In this document: positions 42,677 through 54,159 of the stretch, piece after piece | How positions within the stretch are numbered: the first letter of the stretch is position 1 | Layout: each line of letters starts with the position of its first letter | From: Bimastos eiseni | Lineage: Eukaryota > Annelida > Clitellata > Crassiclitellata > Lumbricidae | NCBI GenBank assembly: GCA_959347315.1 | Contig: OY365819.1 | Span: forward strand, 25,759,995-25,823,994 | DNA length: 64,000 nt | Reading direction: 5' to 3' | The notes under the pieces: generated by a model | The model's database searches: none | Told to the model about the DNA's origin: nothing | Seen by the model: only the letters and a program-made list of their open reading frames with translations | Translations under genes and position numbers: made by a program

Positions 42677-42964
42677 CTCCGCCGTTATCCATGATTCTCG
42701 CACTAATCTTCTGGTGTGTTTGTCGAAGACATTTGACGAAATTTGAAAACTTTACTCCGTCGAAGGAATTCACCACGCATAAGAGTTCATCATTTTTCTC
42801 TCTATTTGAACGTTGTTGTTTGATGAAATGACTTTTTTCTTCCATTATGCAGTTGAGAGATAACAGTGAATCAATTAACTCATCATTTGACTGAATATTT
42901 TCTAAGAGATAATTTCTGTTGTTTCTAATGATTGCAAATGTTTTCTTTGTCCTTCCATAAAATT
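42677..42964 (-). CDS. CARD-like death-fold domain, exon
   Basis: The exon has acceptor TGTGTCTGTTTAG at 42965-42966 and donor GGAG|GTTAAA at 42675-42676. It has 95 complete codons: TFAIIRNNRNYLLENIQSND, ELIDSLLSLNCIMEEKSHFI, RSNREKNDELLCVVNSF, FSNFVKCLRQTHQKISARI. This is the six-helix pattern of CARD domains: R..L...I....L.D.L...G.......I.......+..+LL......G...F..FL..L+.T.Q. CARDs assemble filaments or recruit caspases and RIP-like kinases. One base is left at the 3' end, which joins GT of the exon at 41552 to make Gly, so the two exons are in register. The first coding exon upstream was not found. A DED or other death fold is the main alternative. Confidence 0.7.
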
Positions 42965-42999
42965 CTAAACAGACACAAACTATTTATATTTTTAAATGG

Positions 43000-43850
43000 C
43001 ATAGCAGCCTTTTGACTCCCAACATATCATTAATCGAAACATTAGTTTATGTCCGAGGTTAAAAAACTCAGATTGCTGATCTTCGGATAAGACAGAAGAG
43101 ATAGAGCACTGTCATTCAACAGGAAAAACAACACTCCTTTAGATGCAAGTACAACTGTGACTCGTAAGATACCAAAACCAATGCATGCAAACGACGTAAT
43201 TTCGGCGAGATACTGCTCATCTAATATACAAAGAAGAAAAGTGTCTATGTAACTATGTTCCAAGACCCATTTTTCTCTAAAAAATAGTTCCTGCAGTGCC
43301 TGCAGTCTTTTATCCATAACTTCCATCGCGCCCTGTTATGTCCAAAATCCACCAGATAGGGGTGTAGAATTGTAGATGACACCTTCACAATCGAGGCGAC
43401 AAGCATTTCACAACACAGGCGATCCTCTGTTGGCGGTAACAGTAACCGTAACAGCCACAAAAACGTTTGAACAACTCTAGCGATTTCTCCCAAATTTTAC
43501 ACCAATACTCTTTAGCAGCCGAGAAAAAGTAATCAAAAAATGGGATTCCACCCGGGCAAATCCGAATACTTTCAGCTAGTTCTCTATAAATGCTAACACA
43601 TTTAAATGCCTCAGATTGTAATGATGATGGTAATGACGACGACGACGACGACGACGATGTTGTTGTTGATGATGATGATGATAATGATGCTAATGATGTA
43701 AATGTGCATGTTACAATATATCGATCGTGTTGCCGCAAACCCTCCTTGAGTCAAATAAATTGATGGTGTGACATCTATTGACAATAGCAATCGTAGATTG
43801 ATTTAAAAATAGAGACGAGTCTTCTGTAGAAGACTTGGCAACGTGGTATC
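43000..43850. other. 5' flank of the CARD exon; no assignable exon
   Basis: Several minus-strand frames are open here (for example 43042-43326 with WVLEHSYIDTFLLCILDEQY, and 43245-43493), but I see no domain and no splice signals in matching phase. A (GAC)n/(GAT)n microsatellite lies at 43621-43690. Confidence 0.45.
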
Positions 43851-43854
43851 GCGT

Positions 43855-44508
43855 CAAATGATCCCCGTCAGTTGATACCCCGTCAGTTGATCCCCCGTCA
43901 ATTGATCCCCATGTCAATTGATCCCACGTCAATTGATCCCCTGCCTATTTGTCCTAAATGAATCTCTTGGCTGCACGTCACAGACGTGTAGCTGAGACCG
44001 TTAGTAAACAAAAGATTGATTTTACAGATTTGGAAAATAACAAAGCAGTGCCCAGGCTTCATGTCACTCGTGCAGGTTTCGTGTCACTCGTCCAGGACGG
44101 ACTAGGCCTATATATTTCTAAACGGAGTTGTCGGTATGAAACATCAGGCAACGAAACGATATCGGTTGCTTGAGGCTCGTCTCACTTGCGTTGTAAACAC
44201 TTACGGCCGGTCGGAGATTCTGTTATATCTCCGAGCAATGGCTCATTTAGCCCATGCATAGACACTTATGCTTAGGATTTTATGCTCATAAATTAATCAT
44301 ATTATGACTCTCAATTACGCTTTTGTAATTTCTTATCATTTTATAATTTCGTTCTCTGTTGTGTCGTTTTTTTAATAAATGGAAATGGTCGCAAGTGGAA
44401 CACGAATGTTGTATCAATTAATCTGGGTTCAATAGGCAGGGGATCAATTGACTAAGGGATCAACTGACGGGGATCAACTGACGTGGGAACAAATGACGGG
44501 GGATCAAA
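43855..44508. mobile_element. Foldback-like element with GTCAATTGATCCCC arms
   Basis: The left arm (43855-43949) has six units related to GTCAATTGATCCCC (14-15 bases). The right arm (44431-44508) has about five units in inverted orientation (GGGATCAACTGACG). The inner ends are a perfect inverted repeat of 22 bases (43928-43949 with 44431-44452). The 480-base interior has a short frame but nothing recognisable. No transposase is present. Confidence 0.8.
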
Positions 44509-44799
44509 AGACGTACAACCTAACAACGTTATTAACATTGGTGTCGGTAAGGAAGATCTGCAAGCTGAAAATGATGGGAAGCTCTATGACTACAACCATA
44601 ACTAGGACTAAATACGTCACAAACAAGACTCCATTTTAAAGCTCCTTACAATTGCAATTAATAACAATTAGGAATAAAGCGAGTTTGAATGTCTTACCGA
44701 GTAAGCCGTACCGAATTTTACGAGCCGAATTTTTCAGATTTTGAGGCTGAGTCCGAGTTCAGAATATTAAAAAAACTCATTCTCTTGATGTGTAGATTA

Positions 44800-45235
44800 T
44801 TAGTTCACGCAACTTTAAAGAATTATCTTATTTTGCCTAAGTTAGGTCGGGATGTCCTACATTGGTTGCCTGTACCCCAGCGCATCTCATTTAGGATATC
44901 TGCCTTAGTTTGGCGCTGCCTTGGTGGTACTGCACCTGCTTATTTGCAGGAGCTATGTCGCCCTATCACTGCCAGTAGTATTCGACGACCACTTCGCTCT
45001 GCATTTCATGGCGACCTGATCGTCCCTTTTGCACGCAATCCCATAATGCAGAATCGGGCTTTCTCGGTCGTGGGACCTACCATCTGGAATGGACTTCCCA
45101 CAGAGTTCCGTCTCTTACCTAAGAACTCATCATCTTCATTTTACGCCTCTCTTAAAACTGTCCTTTTCAGCCGAGGATTAGGCCGGGAGCGCCTCTGAGT
45201 AGATATCTTGAAGGGCGCTATATCAAGTATTTTTG
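44800..45235 (+). pseudogene. LINE C-terminus and 3' end
   Basis: An open stretch reads LGRDVLHWLPVPQRISFRI, ALVWRCLGGTAPAYLQELC, RPLRSAFHGDLIVPFAR, RAFSVVGPTIWNGLPTEFR, FYASLKTVLFSR and a stop, followed by GGGCGCTATATCAAG and a TTGATTGATTG tail. It is the 5'-truncated end of a CR1/L2-like element, related to 39812-40655. Confidence 0.85.
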
Positions 45236-45293
45236 ATTGATTGCTTGGTTTAAGTTATCACTGGGAATTAGTAACTTGTAAGCACCAATAGTG

Positions 45294-45441
45294 GCAGTAA
45301 TTGTGTTTCTAGTTAGGTAGATTGTCGATGTGTAAATAAAAATAACAGTATTTGTGTTCTTTGTTAGGTCGATTTTCGTTTTGCAAATAAAAATAACATT
45401 ATTTGTACGTTTAGTTACGCCGACTTTCGTTTTGTAAATAA
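45294..45441. repeat. 51-bp tandem repeat, three units
   Basis: Three units of 51 bases sharing TTAGGTCGATTTTCGTTTTG and ending in AAATAAAAATAAC, decreasing in similarity to the right. Confidence 0.8.
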
Positions 45442-45444
45442 AAA

Positions 45445-46406
45445 AGTCAGATTTTCGTTCTAAAAACTGAAAATCGGAAAGATTAATGTTCGGACCCTTC
45501 GTTTGCCAGAGTCCGAGTAATGTCGAGTACCAAGAAAATTAGACCTAGCCGAAGTTTGGTTCATCCCTAAAAACAGCAATGGGGAGGTGAGAATATGAAA
45601 GCGGAGAGCACGGAGATGTGAGGGTAGGGAATTTGCCTCTGTTTACGGACATGCCCTGAGATCGAGGTGAATAAGATCATAAGCTGAACTTGGTCAACAT
45701 CTCACCTTTCAGGTAACGCCAGATTGCCTTTTTGAACCGTCGTCTGGTAAGTATTCGATTGAAGCAAACGTCGACCGATATGAGACAACTGATAACTCTT
45801 TCGTCTTTTTGTTTTATAGGTGAATTCAATATCCAATATAGATAAGACTTTTGTAAGACAATGTCCAACATCTCCAGTGGAAGATCGTACAACTGAAATA
45901 CAAACAGTTACAATTTTTACTCTAGAAGGGTACATGGAATGTTATTATTTCTTTTTATATAATTTAGTTATGGGTAGCGGAATAAATAAGCTCAAGATCA
46001 ACTTGATATAGCGCCCATCTTAGTCATTTACTCAGAGACTCACCCGATTCCAGTACTGATAGGGAGAACATATCTTAGTAAAGACAAAAGAATAGATGGG
46101 GACTTATGGGCGGCTAGATGTCAGCAGCTAAATATCATCTGAAATTTCTATTGCTTCAATAAGGTAGAGCACAAAAGATGGCTGCTCAAAAGATAGCACA
46201 ACGCATCACCGAAGTTAAGCGATTTCGAAGCATTATTTTCATTGATACAACTTCCATTTAAGCAAAATTATTTGCATCAATCCAGCTTCTGTTTACACAG
46301 CCTTCGCTTCATCCCGCTTTCATTTATGCGGCATTTTCTCACTAATCTAGCTTTGTTGGACAGTTGTTGTGGTCTTTCTTTGAGTGTCTGCGCATTTCTA
46401 ATCGCG
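45445..46406. other. No recognisable gene
   Basis: Unassigned sequence. Around 46250-46340 it carries pieces of the dispersed satellite (ACTTCCATTTAAGCAAAAT, CATCAATCCAGCTTC). Confidence 0.55.
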
Positions 46407-46727
46407 TTAACCCTTTATGGGCCTGGAGTGCATTTTGCACTATAAGATTACAGGCCACGCAGCTCTGCTTGTAGTGCATTTTTACAATTATGCGCTATCA
46501 AGACATGTTACTGCAGCTCTAAAATATTAGTCTTTGCTTAGCGAACGTTTTGTTTGTTGTTGATGTAAGATTTTTGCAATCCCGAAAATTGTCTATTTTG
46601 GCGTCGAACTTCGGCAACTTCGGCAACTTCTGATATTCTCAACAATTTCACCCCTAAACCCAGGTAATGTTAAAAATATCTACTCATTGGTGAAAACTAT
46701 CAATAACACGGTGGTATACGGGAAAAT

Positions 46728-47172
46728 AGTTAGTTTATCCTGTTCCACAGCGAAGCGTGAAGTTCGAGTGCGTTTTGCACTGCGGCGCACATCACGGGTG
46801 TGAACTATAGGCCTATCGTTCCCAATTTGTTAGTAAGTGAAATATAGTTGATGTTTGGTGTGTGCGTCAGTCTGCTGCCTGGGTTCGCAGGTTCACATAA
46901 TATCCGCCGGTTCGCGCTTTTGGTTCGCATTTTAGTTCGCATTTTACCAGTTCGCAGTTCGCTGGTTCGCATTTTACCGACACCCTATCCTCAGACACCC
47001 TATCCTGACACATCATTTACGTTCACACGTTTCCTAAAAAATGACATTGGGTAATAACTGCAGTATATCAAGAGATATTTCGATTTGTCATTTGTTTTGG
47101 TACTTTGTTGTAGGCTGTTGCTGCCCCAAGATGAACACAAAGTCATTATATGGGAAGAAAAAACATCCTGCA
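46728..47172. repeat. 445-bp direct duplication, first copy
   Basis: Begins AGTTAGTTTATCCTG and ends AAACATCCTGCA. Repeated at 47696-48140 at the same length with no differences that I noticed. It includes the transposase's apparent start (ATGACATTGGG) and upstream sequence. Confidence 0.92.
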
Positions 47173-47299
47173 TTTTTGTCAAGATATATTCGACCACCTC
47201 CATCAGATAGTAGCGACTCAGAGCTTGCATCAAGCAATGATGACGAGGATGAATACATACAAATTCATCAAAGCATTCATCAAAGTATCATAAACAGTT

Positions 47300-47692
47300 C
47301 TTCAGACGAAGAACCAGAAACTAATGCCGATGCCGATCCATCAACAACTCTACCAAAGCATACAACCAAGCGTAAGGTACAGCTTCCAACAGGCCTCTGC
47401 AGTAGAAGAACCAGAACCTGTTGCCGATGCCGATCCATCAACTACTCTACCAAAGCGTACAACCAAGCGTAAGGTACAGCTTCAACAGGCCTCTGCAGTA
47501 GAAGAACCAGAACCTGTTGCCGATGTCGATCCATCAACTACTCTACCAAAGCGTACAACCAAGCGTAAGGTACAGCTTCCAACAGGCCTCTGCAGTAGAA
47601 GAACCAGAACCTGTTGCCGATGCCGATCCATCAACTACTCTACCAACGCGTACAACTAAGCGTAAGGTACAGCTTCAACAGGCCTCTGCAGT
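47300..47692. repeat. 96/97-bp coding tandem repeat in the transposase N-terminus
   Basis: About four units encoding EEPEPVADADPSTTLPKRTT plus KRKVQLQQASAV; two more units lie at 48140-48330. Units of 96 bases keep the frame; units with an extra C (CTTCCAACAGG in place of CTTCAACAGG) are 97 bases and shift it. Confidence 0.85.
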
Positions 47693-47695
47693 AGA

Positions 47696-48140
47696 AGTTA
47701 GTTTATCCTGTTCCACAGCGAAGCGTGAAGTTCGAGTGCGTTTTGCACTGCGGCGCACATCACGGGTGTGAACTATAGGCCTATCGTTCCCAATTTGTTA
47801 GTAAGTGAAATATAGTTGATGTTTGGTGTGTGCGTCAGTCTGCTGCCTGGGTTCGCAGGTTCACATAATATCCGCCGGTTCGCGCTTTTGGTTCGCATTT
47901 TAGTTCGCATTTTACCAGTTCGCAGTTCGCTGGTTCGCATTTTACCGACACCCTATCCTCAGACACCCTATCCTGACACATCATTTACGTTCACACGTTT
48001 CCTAAAAAATGACATTGGGTAATAACTGCAGTATATCAAGAGATATTTCGATTTGTCATTTGTTTTGGTACTTTGTTGTAGGCTGTTGCTGCCCCAAGAT
48101 GAACACAAAGTCATTATATGGGAAGAAAAAACATCCTGCA
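47696..48140. repeat. 445-bp direct duplication, second copy
   Basis: Same as 46728-47172; the two copies are 968 bases apart. The junction falls inside the 96-base coding repeats (GCAGTAGAAG|TTAG on the left, CTGCA|GAAGTACC on the right). Confidence 0.92.
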
Positions 48141-50299
48141 GAAGTACCAGAACCTGTTGCCGATGTCGATCCATCAACTACTCTACCAAAGCGTACAACC
48201 AACCGTAAGGTACAGCTTCAACAGGCCTCTGCAGTAGAAGAACCAGAACCTGTTGCCGATGTCGATCCATCAACTACTCTACCAAAGCGTACAACCAAGC
48301 GTAAGGTACAGCTTCAACAGGCCATGCCTGGGTCTTCCTCTGCAGTGGGAGAACCAGAACCTATTGCAGATGTCGGCCAATCAGCTACCATTACTACAGA
48401 TGCACTCCAGCCTAAACGACAAAAGAAACAAGAAGCACACAAATGGTTTGAAGGGCATCTAGATAACTGTGCAAAGCAGATACCATTCTCTGGTAACAAC
48501 CAATTACCAGAAGAAATACTGGCGTTGAAAACTCCATTACAGTTCTTCCACCAGAGATTTAGTGTTCAGCTTCTAGACCTCATTGTTGAGCAGAACAATC
48601 TGTTTGCTACACAGGAGCATCCAGAGAAACCGCTGAAGCTAACAGTAAATGAATTAGAGCAGTTCATTGGCTGCATTATCTGGATGTCCCTAATCAAACT
48701 TCCTAGCACTCGGAGATACTGGCGGGCATGTTACAATATCAAGGTTGTTTCTGAGACAATGACTCAGAAGAGATGAGAAGAGATCAAGCGATTCCTGCAT
48801 TTCAGTGACAACAGTTTGGAATCTGTGGACAAGCTGCGCAAGATCCGACCTGTGCTCGACAGAATCCGCGAATTTTTGTTAGTGATACCCAAGGAGGAGT
48901 CGTTATGTGTGTGGATGAATAAATAATACCCTTCAAAGGAAAGAGTGCATTGAAGCAATACAATCCTCGAAAATCCCATAAGTGGGGGTACAAAATGTAC
49001 GTTTTGTCTGGAGTCTCAGGATTCGCTTACGATTTTGAGTTTTATTCTGGAGAGACACACATCATTCATCCCACAGAGACTGATGTCGGTGCTAGCAGCA
49101 ACATGGTCGTTAGACTCACCAGAACCATAACTCCAGGTGTTGGCCATCGAATTTATTTCAACAACTTCTTCACCAGTCTGGACTTGCTTGTTCTGGCAGA
49201 CATGAAGAAGTCTGGTCGAGGATCTTACACTGAATATGTCACCACTGTGGAAGGAGTACAAGTTTCTTGCGTTCGATGGTATGACAATAGACTTGTCAGT
49301 CTTGTTTCCACTTTTGTTGGTGCTCAACCGAGTCATACAATCAAGAGATTCAGCAAGAAGGAGCAGGTTAGAAAGGACGTCGTATGTCCCAAAATTATCT
49401 CGGTCTACAACAAGGACATGGGTGGAGTTGATGCATTGGACAGCCTTCTGGTTCTGTACCGGATCCGAGTCTGGTCGAAGAAGTATTACCACAAAATCTT
49501 CTACCACTTAGCTGTTGTGAATGCATGGCTGCTGTATCGTTGGGCTCTGAAACAGAAGAGAAGCAATGATGAACATCTGGCACTGGCAGAGTTCAAGGCT
49601 AGCATCGCAGAAGGTCTGAGCAAAGTTCACAAGTCGGTGAAACGTTCAGCTGGACAACCTTTGACCATCAACTGTCAGAAAAAGCAGCGCCAACGAATTC
49701 AGCAACTTCCAATCGATGATGTGCGATTTGATGAAGTAGGACACTGGCCAGAGGCGACTAAGAAAATGCACTGCAGGATCGCAGTGTGCAAGGGACAGGC
49801 TTGCATCAGATGCACAAAATGTCAGGTGTATGTCTGCTTGAGCAATGCGAAAAACCGTTTCAAGAACTACCATGCAGTGTAGGAGGTCATGAGGATTGAG
49901 GCATCGACTACATGTGACTGGTCTTCCTTATTAGGATTTATTTTTTATTGAGCTTTTCTTGTGCATTCCTTTGTATTAGTTACATTAGTTTCAGTGGACT
50001 TAACTCCATCTCTATTTGCATTAGAAATGGGAAAAGTAAATTTGTTTTGCTATTTAAAATAGATGCAAACAAAATGAAAAATACTGCGAGGAGTCCTTGA
50101 GTGTGCGGTAGTGCATTTTTGCACTTTAACTAATTTGATCCTAATTAGGTGTAAATAATTTTTGTTCAAGAAGATTTTGATTTTCCCATGTACAGCCCAC
50201 AGTTGTGTTGCTGTTTCATATTTTTTTACTTAAATAAGAAAACTTTAAAAAAATAGGCTCCATAGAGGGTTAAAATTAAAAAATTGTTGAGTTGCTAAT

Positions 50300-51070
50300 T
50301 TCATACAGACTTAAGTCAATGGATTTCACTGCACACATTGACTCGTTACTTACCAGCAGACGAAACGTGGGTGCAGAGGTGGCAACACCCAGGACCGGTC
50401 GCATTGTAAATCAAATCCCTGGTCTTCTGGCGTCGTTATCGTCTCTGGCAATTGTCCAACCAGACTGCCGCATAATCCGAACCAGCTACAAGACATGGCA
50501 GCGGCTTTGATTCGTCCCCGTATCATGAGCACGCGGTGCAACATAACAGTCTCACTCGCTTCGTTCCTCACAATATGCGGTATCTCAACAACACGGTCAA
50601 TGACGTCAACTTGCTTGCCCTGACTGAGACCATAATGAGTTCTAAAGAGCTGGGACTAAACCTGTTTCAGCTACCAGGACGATAATGTTAAAATTGATCA
50701 ACCATGGCGGCATCGCCATCGTCGCTACGTATGGCCACACCATATCTAAGATCGCGCTTGGACAGAAGGCAACAACGCTTAGATGTTTGCATTGTCGGGT
50801 GAAATTGTAGGTAACATTCGATTTCGTCGGTGGTTTTTGACGAGTTTCTTCACTTCCGCCAGCTCTCGCGAGCATGTCTGTTCCAGTAACACCACCAGAG
50901 ACATAGGCTAACTTTCAGTGTACTGGACCCGTAAATAATTAAATATTATTACAGGATCCTGTCGAGCTACGGTTTCCAACAGCTAATACGGACTCCAACA
51001 CATTGACTCAGCGAAATGTGATCAGGACAAAGAGCGCGTCACTACCTGATGAGATATTGTGAAAGTGATA
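50300..51070 (+). pseudogene. LINE endonuclease (EEP) domain fragment, heavily decayed
   Basis: The plus strand reads NMRYLNNTVNDVNLLALTET, ELGLNLFQLPGR, then HGGIAIVA / GHTISKIALGQKATTLRCL, FDEFLHFRQLSR, and SSYGFQQLIRTPTH in varying frames. This is the N-terminal apurinic-like endonuclease order of CR1/L2 LINEs (NARSLNNK ... LLALTETWL ... GGVAIV ... F.DEF ... LL..YGL.Q.V..PTH). Many indels; no reverse transcriptase follows. Confidence 0.7.
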
Positions 51071-51394
51071 CGTCTGTGCAGTTGGAAACATGCAATGCCT
51101 ACCAAGATTAAGCTTCATTTTTTAACTGGCATTAGTGGTTGCAGAAATAATCAAAAGAAAAACGACTAAGGCAAAGAAAACTGTCAACAACTAAATGTTG
51201 AACATGCATTGTGTTTGTACTCTACAAGGACACCATCTAAATCTCCTTAAAAACATCATATGAACTGGATTCCTCTGCAAAGTGCAATATGTGATTTTAT
51301 GATATACGTCATTGTCAATTGTTGGGTTTTAAAGCATATCTCACATAAATTATCGGAGCAGGATGTTTTGGCGCAGGACGCATTGGCACTGATA

Positions 51395-51725
51395 TCTTAT
51401 ACAATATGTAACATAAACCCGACTTCTATTTAAGCGTGATTATTTCCATCATCCCAGCTTCCATTGAAACATGATTCCTTTCATCAATCCAGCATTTTAG
51501 CATAAATTTTTTCATCAATCCAACTTGCATTTAGGCGTAATTCTTTTCATCAATCCAGCGTTCATTTGAACATGATTCTTTTCATAAATCCAGCGTTCAT
51601 TTGAACATGACTCTTTTCATAAATCCATCTTCCGTTTAAGCATTTTTCTTTTCGTCAATCCGGATCTAAGTTTTATAGTAGGCCCTATCATTTTCATTAA
51701 TCCAGCTTCTTGGTAAACATGATTG
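51395..51725. repeat. Dispersed about 38-bp satellite (CCAGCTTCCATTTAAGC type)
   Basis: About eight diverged units of the form CATCAATCCAGC then TTCCATTTAAGCATGATTCTT. The same unit recurs at 46250, in reverse at 42170-42310, and extensively at 56140-57360. Confidence 0.75.
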
Positions 51726-51729
51726 ATTT

Positions 51730-53430
51730 CACCGTTAAACTTCACTTCCTTACGGCTGTTGTAGGACCCAATGTTGGAAGCTTCTCCTTTTCGGTGCGGC
51801 ATTTCAAATGATCATAAACTTGACAAAATCACCACACCAACATTTCCAAACGGAATTAGGATTTCGTATTGATATGCCCACTATTAGTGTCCTGAAAATT
51901 TCAGTCAAATGCTACAAGTTTTGACTGAGTTATGACACTTTGTTGGGGCGTACTTTTCATCGGGACACAGTGTATTAGAAAAATAATGCACAGTAAGCTG
52001 AAAAGAGTCATCAGGGTTGGTCCCCGCACAAGCGTGGAACCAACCAATGGATTCTCGTGAACAGCCGACAGATGGCATGGATGATCAGAGTCTCTGGGCT
52101 AAATATTAGCCTCACAGCCTTGCTTTGTCAGGGATTAAATATTGAAATCAGCGGGTGCGCTGCTTCGCCCTTTAAATTGTTTCCAATTTGGTCTACCCGA
52201 TCGTTAGTGTTCCATTTGGCGAACGCTCCGAGTGACGCCAATGTTTTTCAACACATTCAACTGATTTGAATATTTATAAATTAGCACCGCCTTCAGATGA
52301 TGTGAATGCAAAAGACGGTTGTTACATCTAATGTAGACGAATTGTGCAATTCTAAGTAGAAATGTTTGAGTGTCAAATTATGATCAAATTGTGTGCTGAG
52401 AAATAGTCACGTCTACTAAATAATTCGTATAAGAACGATTCGTAATAATTTTCATATCGCCAAATCGTTCCATACGTGAGTCTTTCTTGGGTTAGAAAGA
52501 GAAAAATTCCGCTTTTTTTTAGTTTTGTTTTCTGTCTGATTTACATTGTAGAGGCTGCATTTGTCGCTGATCCTAAGTAAAATATTAGAGGTTCTGAATT
52601 GTTTACTCCGCGCAGCCTGGTTTCGTTCAGAGGTATCTGGGGACTCAATAATTCTTGTTCCGTTGCGACCACGTTTTATCGTCATTGGGTCATACATCTG
52701 AAATACTACTGCATGAATCAATCAACGACTCAGGTAAGATCGCCAAAGAGTAAGAAATGTTATTAACCCAATTGTCAGCTATATTAAAAAGTGTTCAAAC
52801 TTACCACTCTACTCGACGAATCTTCATTCTGCTCAATTGATTCATTCAGCCGTCTTTGATGTTCCACTTTGATATGAAAATACAGAAAAGACATTTTAAA
52901 ATCGTTTCATCGTAAAATCAAATTCGTGTTCATTAGGAAGAGCGTCACAGACACGATGCAACGTCTCCACTGAAATCTGGTTTAAAGAATGTGTAGCTTT
53001 AAGTGTAAAAATGAGTAACTTTTGAAGGTAAGTGTAATATAATGTGGTGACTAAATAATTTCCAAATTAATGCACAGCAGTATAATGGCATAGTATACGG
53101 ACATACGGAACTATGGTTTAGGTGATGATTGACTGCACACCGACAAAAGCTAGCTAGAGCTGTAACAAGAACGACCGAACATCATCATAAAATTATCACT
53201 ATTCATCCCATTGGCAATAAGTCCTTGAGTAAACCGACTTCAAAGTGCAATCACTAACATGCAAATTGCCTACAATAGGTCTACACTCAGGGAAAATATC
53301 TTCTCGCATTCTTCACCATTCGGTCATCTCTTTCCACCAATCCTCCTGTGTCAGTTCTCTATCCTGGTCGTATCTCATGCATATAACGATCTCTCTCCCG
53401 AATTCCGGTCACCATCATTGTCAATCCATT
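51730..53430. other. No recognisable gene
   Basis: Only short frames (for example a minus frame at 52452-52721). Nothing that I can assign to a protein, RNA or element. Confidence 0.55.
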
Positions 53431-53437
53431 GTCGTTG

Positions 53438-53476
53438 TGTACAGATACGAATCTCTGGAGCTCGTTAAACTTGGTA
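53438..53476. repeat. 39-bp direct repeat, first copy (second at 54119-54157)
   Basis: TGTACAGATACGAATCTCTG followed by GAGCTCGTTAAACTTGGTA, repeated 680 bases downstream with one extra T. After the second copy there is a 33-base insertion with TAGGCCTACG before both copies resume TGAAATCAA. Confidence 0.75.
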
Positions 53477-54159
53477 ATTGAAATCAATTATAGGATTTTT
53501 GATTGGGAAAAACCTGCCATCTTATGAACACTGGCTATTTGAATATTGCCCCCATTGTCGGGCACGACTCGTCCCAGCTGGCTCAAATTGTGGAGGCAGA
53601 TCCCCGGCCGTAGAACGTCGAGCCACATACAGCCAGGAGACAAACTCTAGATTGAAGGGTTTGCAAAGTCGTGAAACTGGAACCGCTTCTGAGAAATAAC
53701 AGCATTTTGTGATCTTAAAATGATTATAGGAAGTTCCCATTGAAGATAAATGTGTATTATTTTAACAAAGCAACGAATGGTAGGAGTGTTAATATCGAAT
53801 TGACCACGTTGGTTATCTGTGTTCTGCTTCGTACGATATTCCAAATAGCAGCAATATCATGAACCTAATGGCAATGGTGGAAAGTTATCAGATTCCGCAT
53901 TTAACGGTTGTCAATATTTTACTCTGCATTGCATTCAAACCAAGCCTAATAAAAGCTTTGCAGGTCGAGCGTTTCTAATTCAGTGTGAGTAATAATGTTG
54001 ATTCTTGTCACTGACCCATGTTGCAACTAGGTGAAAATCGTAAATCAGGATTCTCGAGTTCACGATTACTTTCGCTTTCGCTTCTCTTGTGTTTTCCTTC
54101 GCAGTCGTCCTAGTCCTTGTGTACAGATACGAATCTCTGGAGCTCGTTTAACTTGGTAG

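Larger units (their letters stand above)
47041..49882 (+). pseudogene. piggyBac-like transposase, broken, with a catalytic Asp changed
   Basis: The N-terminus (KHPAFLSRYIRPPPSDSSDS) leads into a tandem repeat encoding EEPEPVADADPSTTLPKRTT. The DDE_Tnp_1_7-like body starts around 48440: HKWFEGHLDNCAKQIPFSG, ELEQFIGCIIWMSL, a TGA at 48774 where Trp is usual, then EIKRFLHFSDNS. Near 48910 two extra bases and a TAA interrupt the first catalytic block (VDE*IIPFKG). The rest, 48950-49882, is open. Block two reads IYFNNFFTS where the family has an Asp in YFDNFFTS, so that catalytic residue is Asn; block three, NKDMGGVDALD, keeps Asp. A C-terminal Cys-rich finger (CIRCTKCQVYVC) remains. Not active. 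Confidence 0.88.
46411..50269 (+). mobile_element. piggyBac-like DNA transposon, 3.86 kb, decayed
   Basis: TTAA at 46407-46410 and 50270-50273 flank the element, the target signature of piggyBac elements. The ends are CCCTTTATGGGCCTGG (left) and, read inward from the right, CCCTCTATGGAGCC. AGTGCATTTTGCACT near the left end and AGTGCATTTTTGCACT near 50113 form subterminal inverted motifs. The transposase remnant fills 47041-49882. The interior also has a 445-base direct duplication. Confidence 0.88.

Noticed and set aside
47816..48022. Frame repeated identically at 46848 and 47816 as a conserved gene
   Set aside because: Its conservation is explained by the recent 445-bp duplication within the piggyBac-like element.
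52452..52721. Minus-strand frame of 89 codons as a gene
   Set aside because: No splice support, no recognisable motif and no copy elsewhere in the window.
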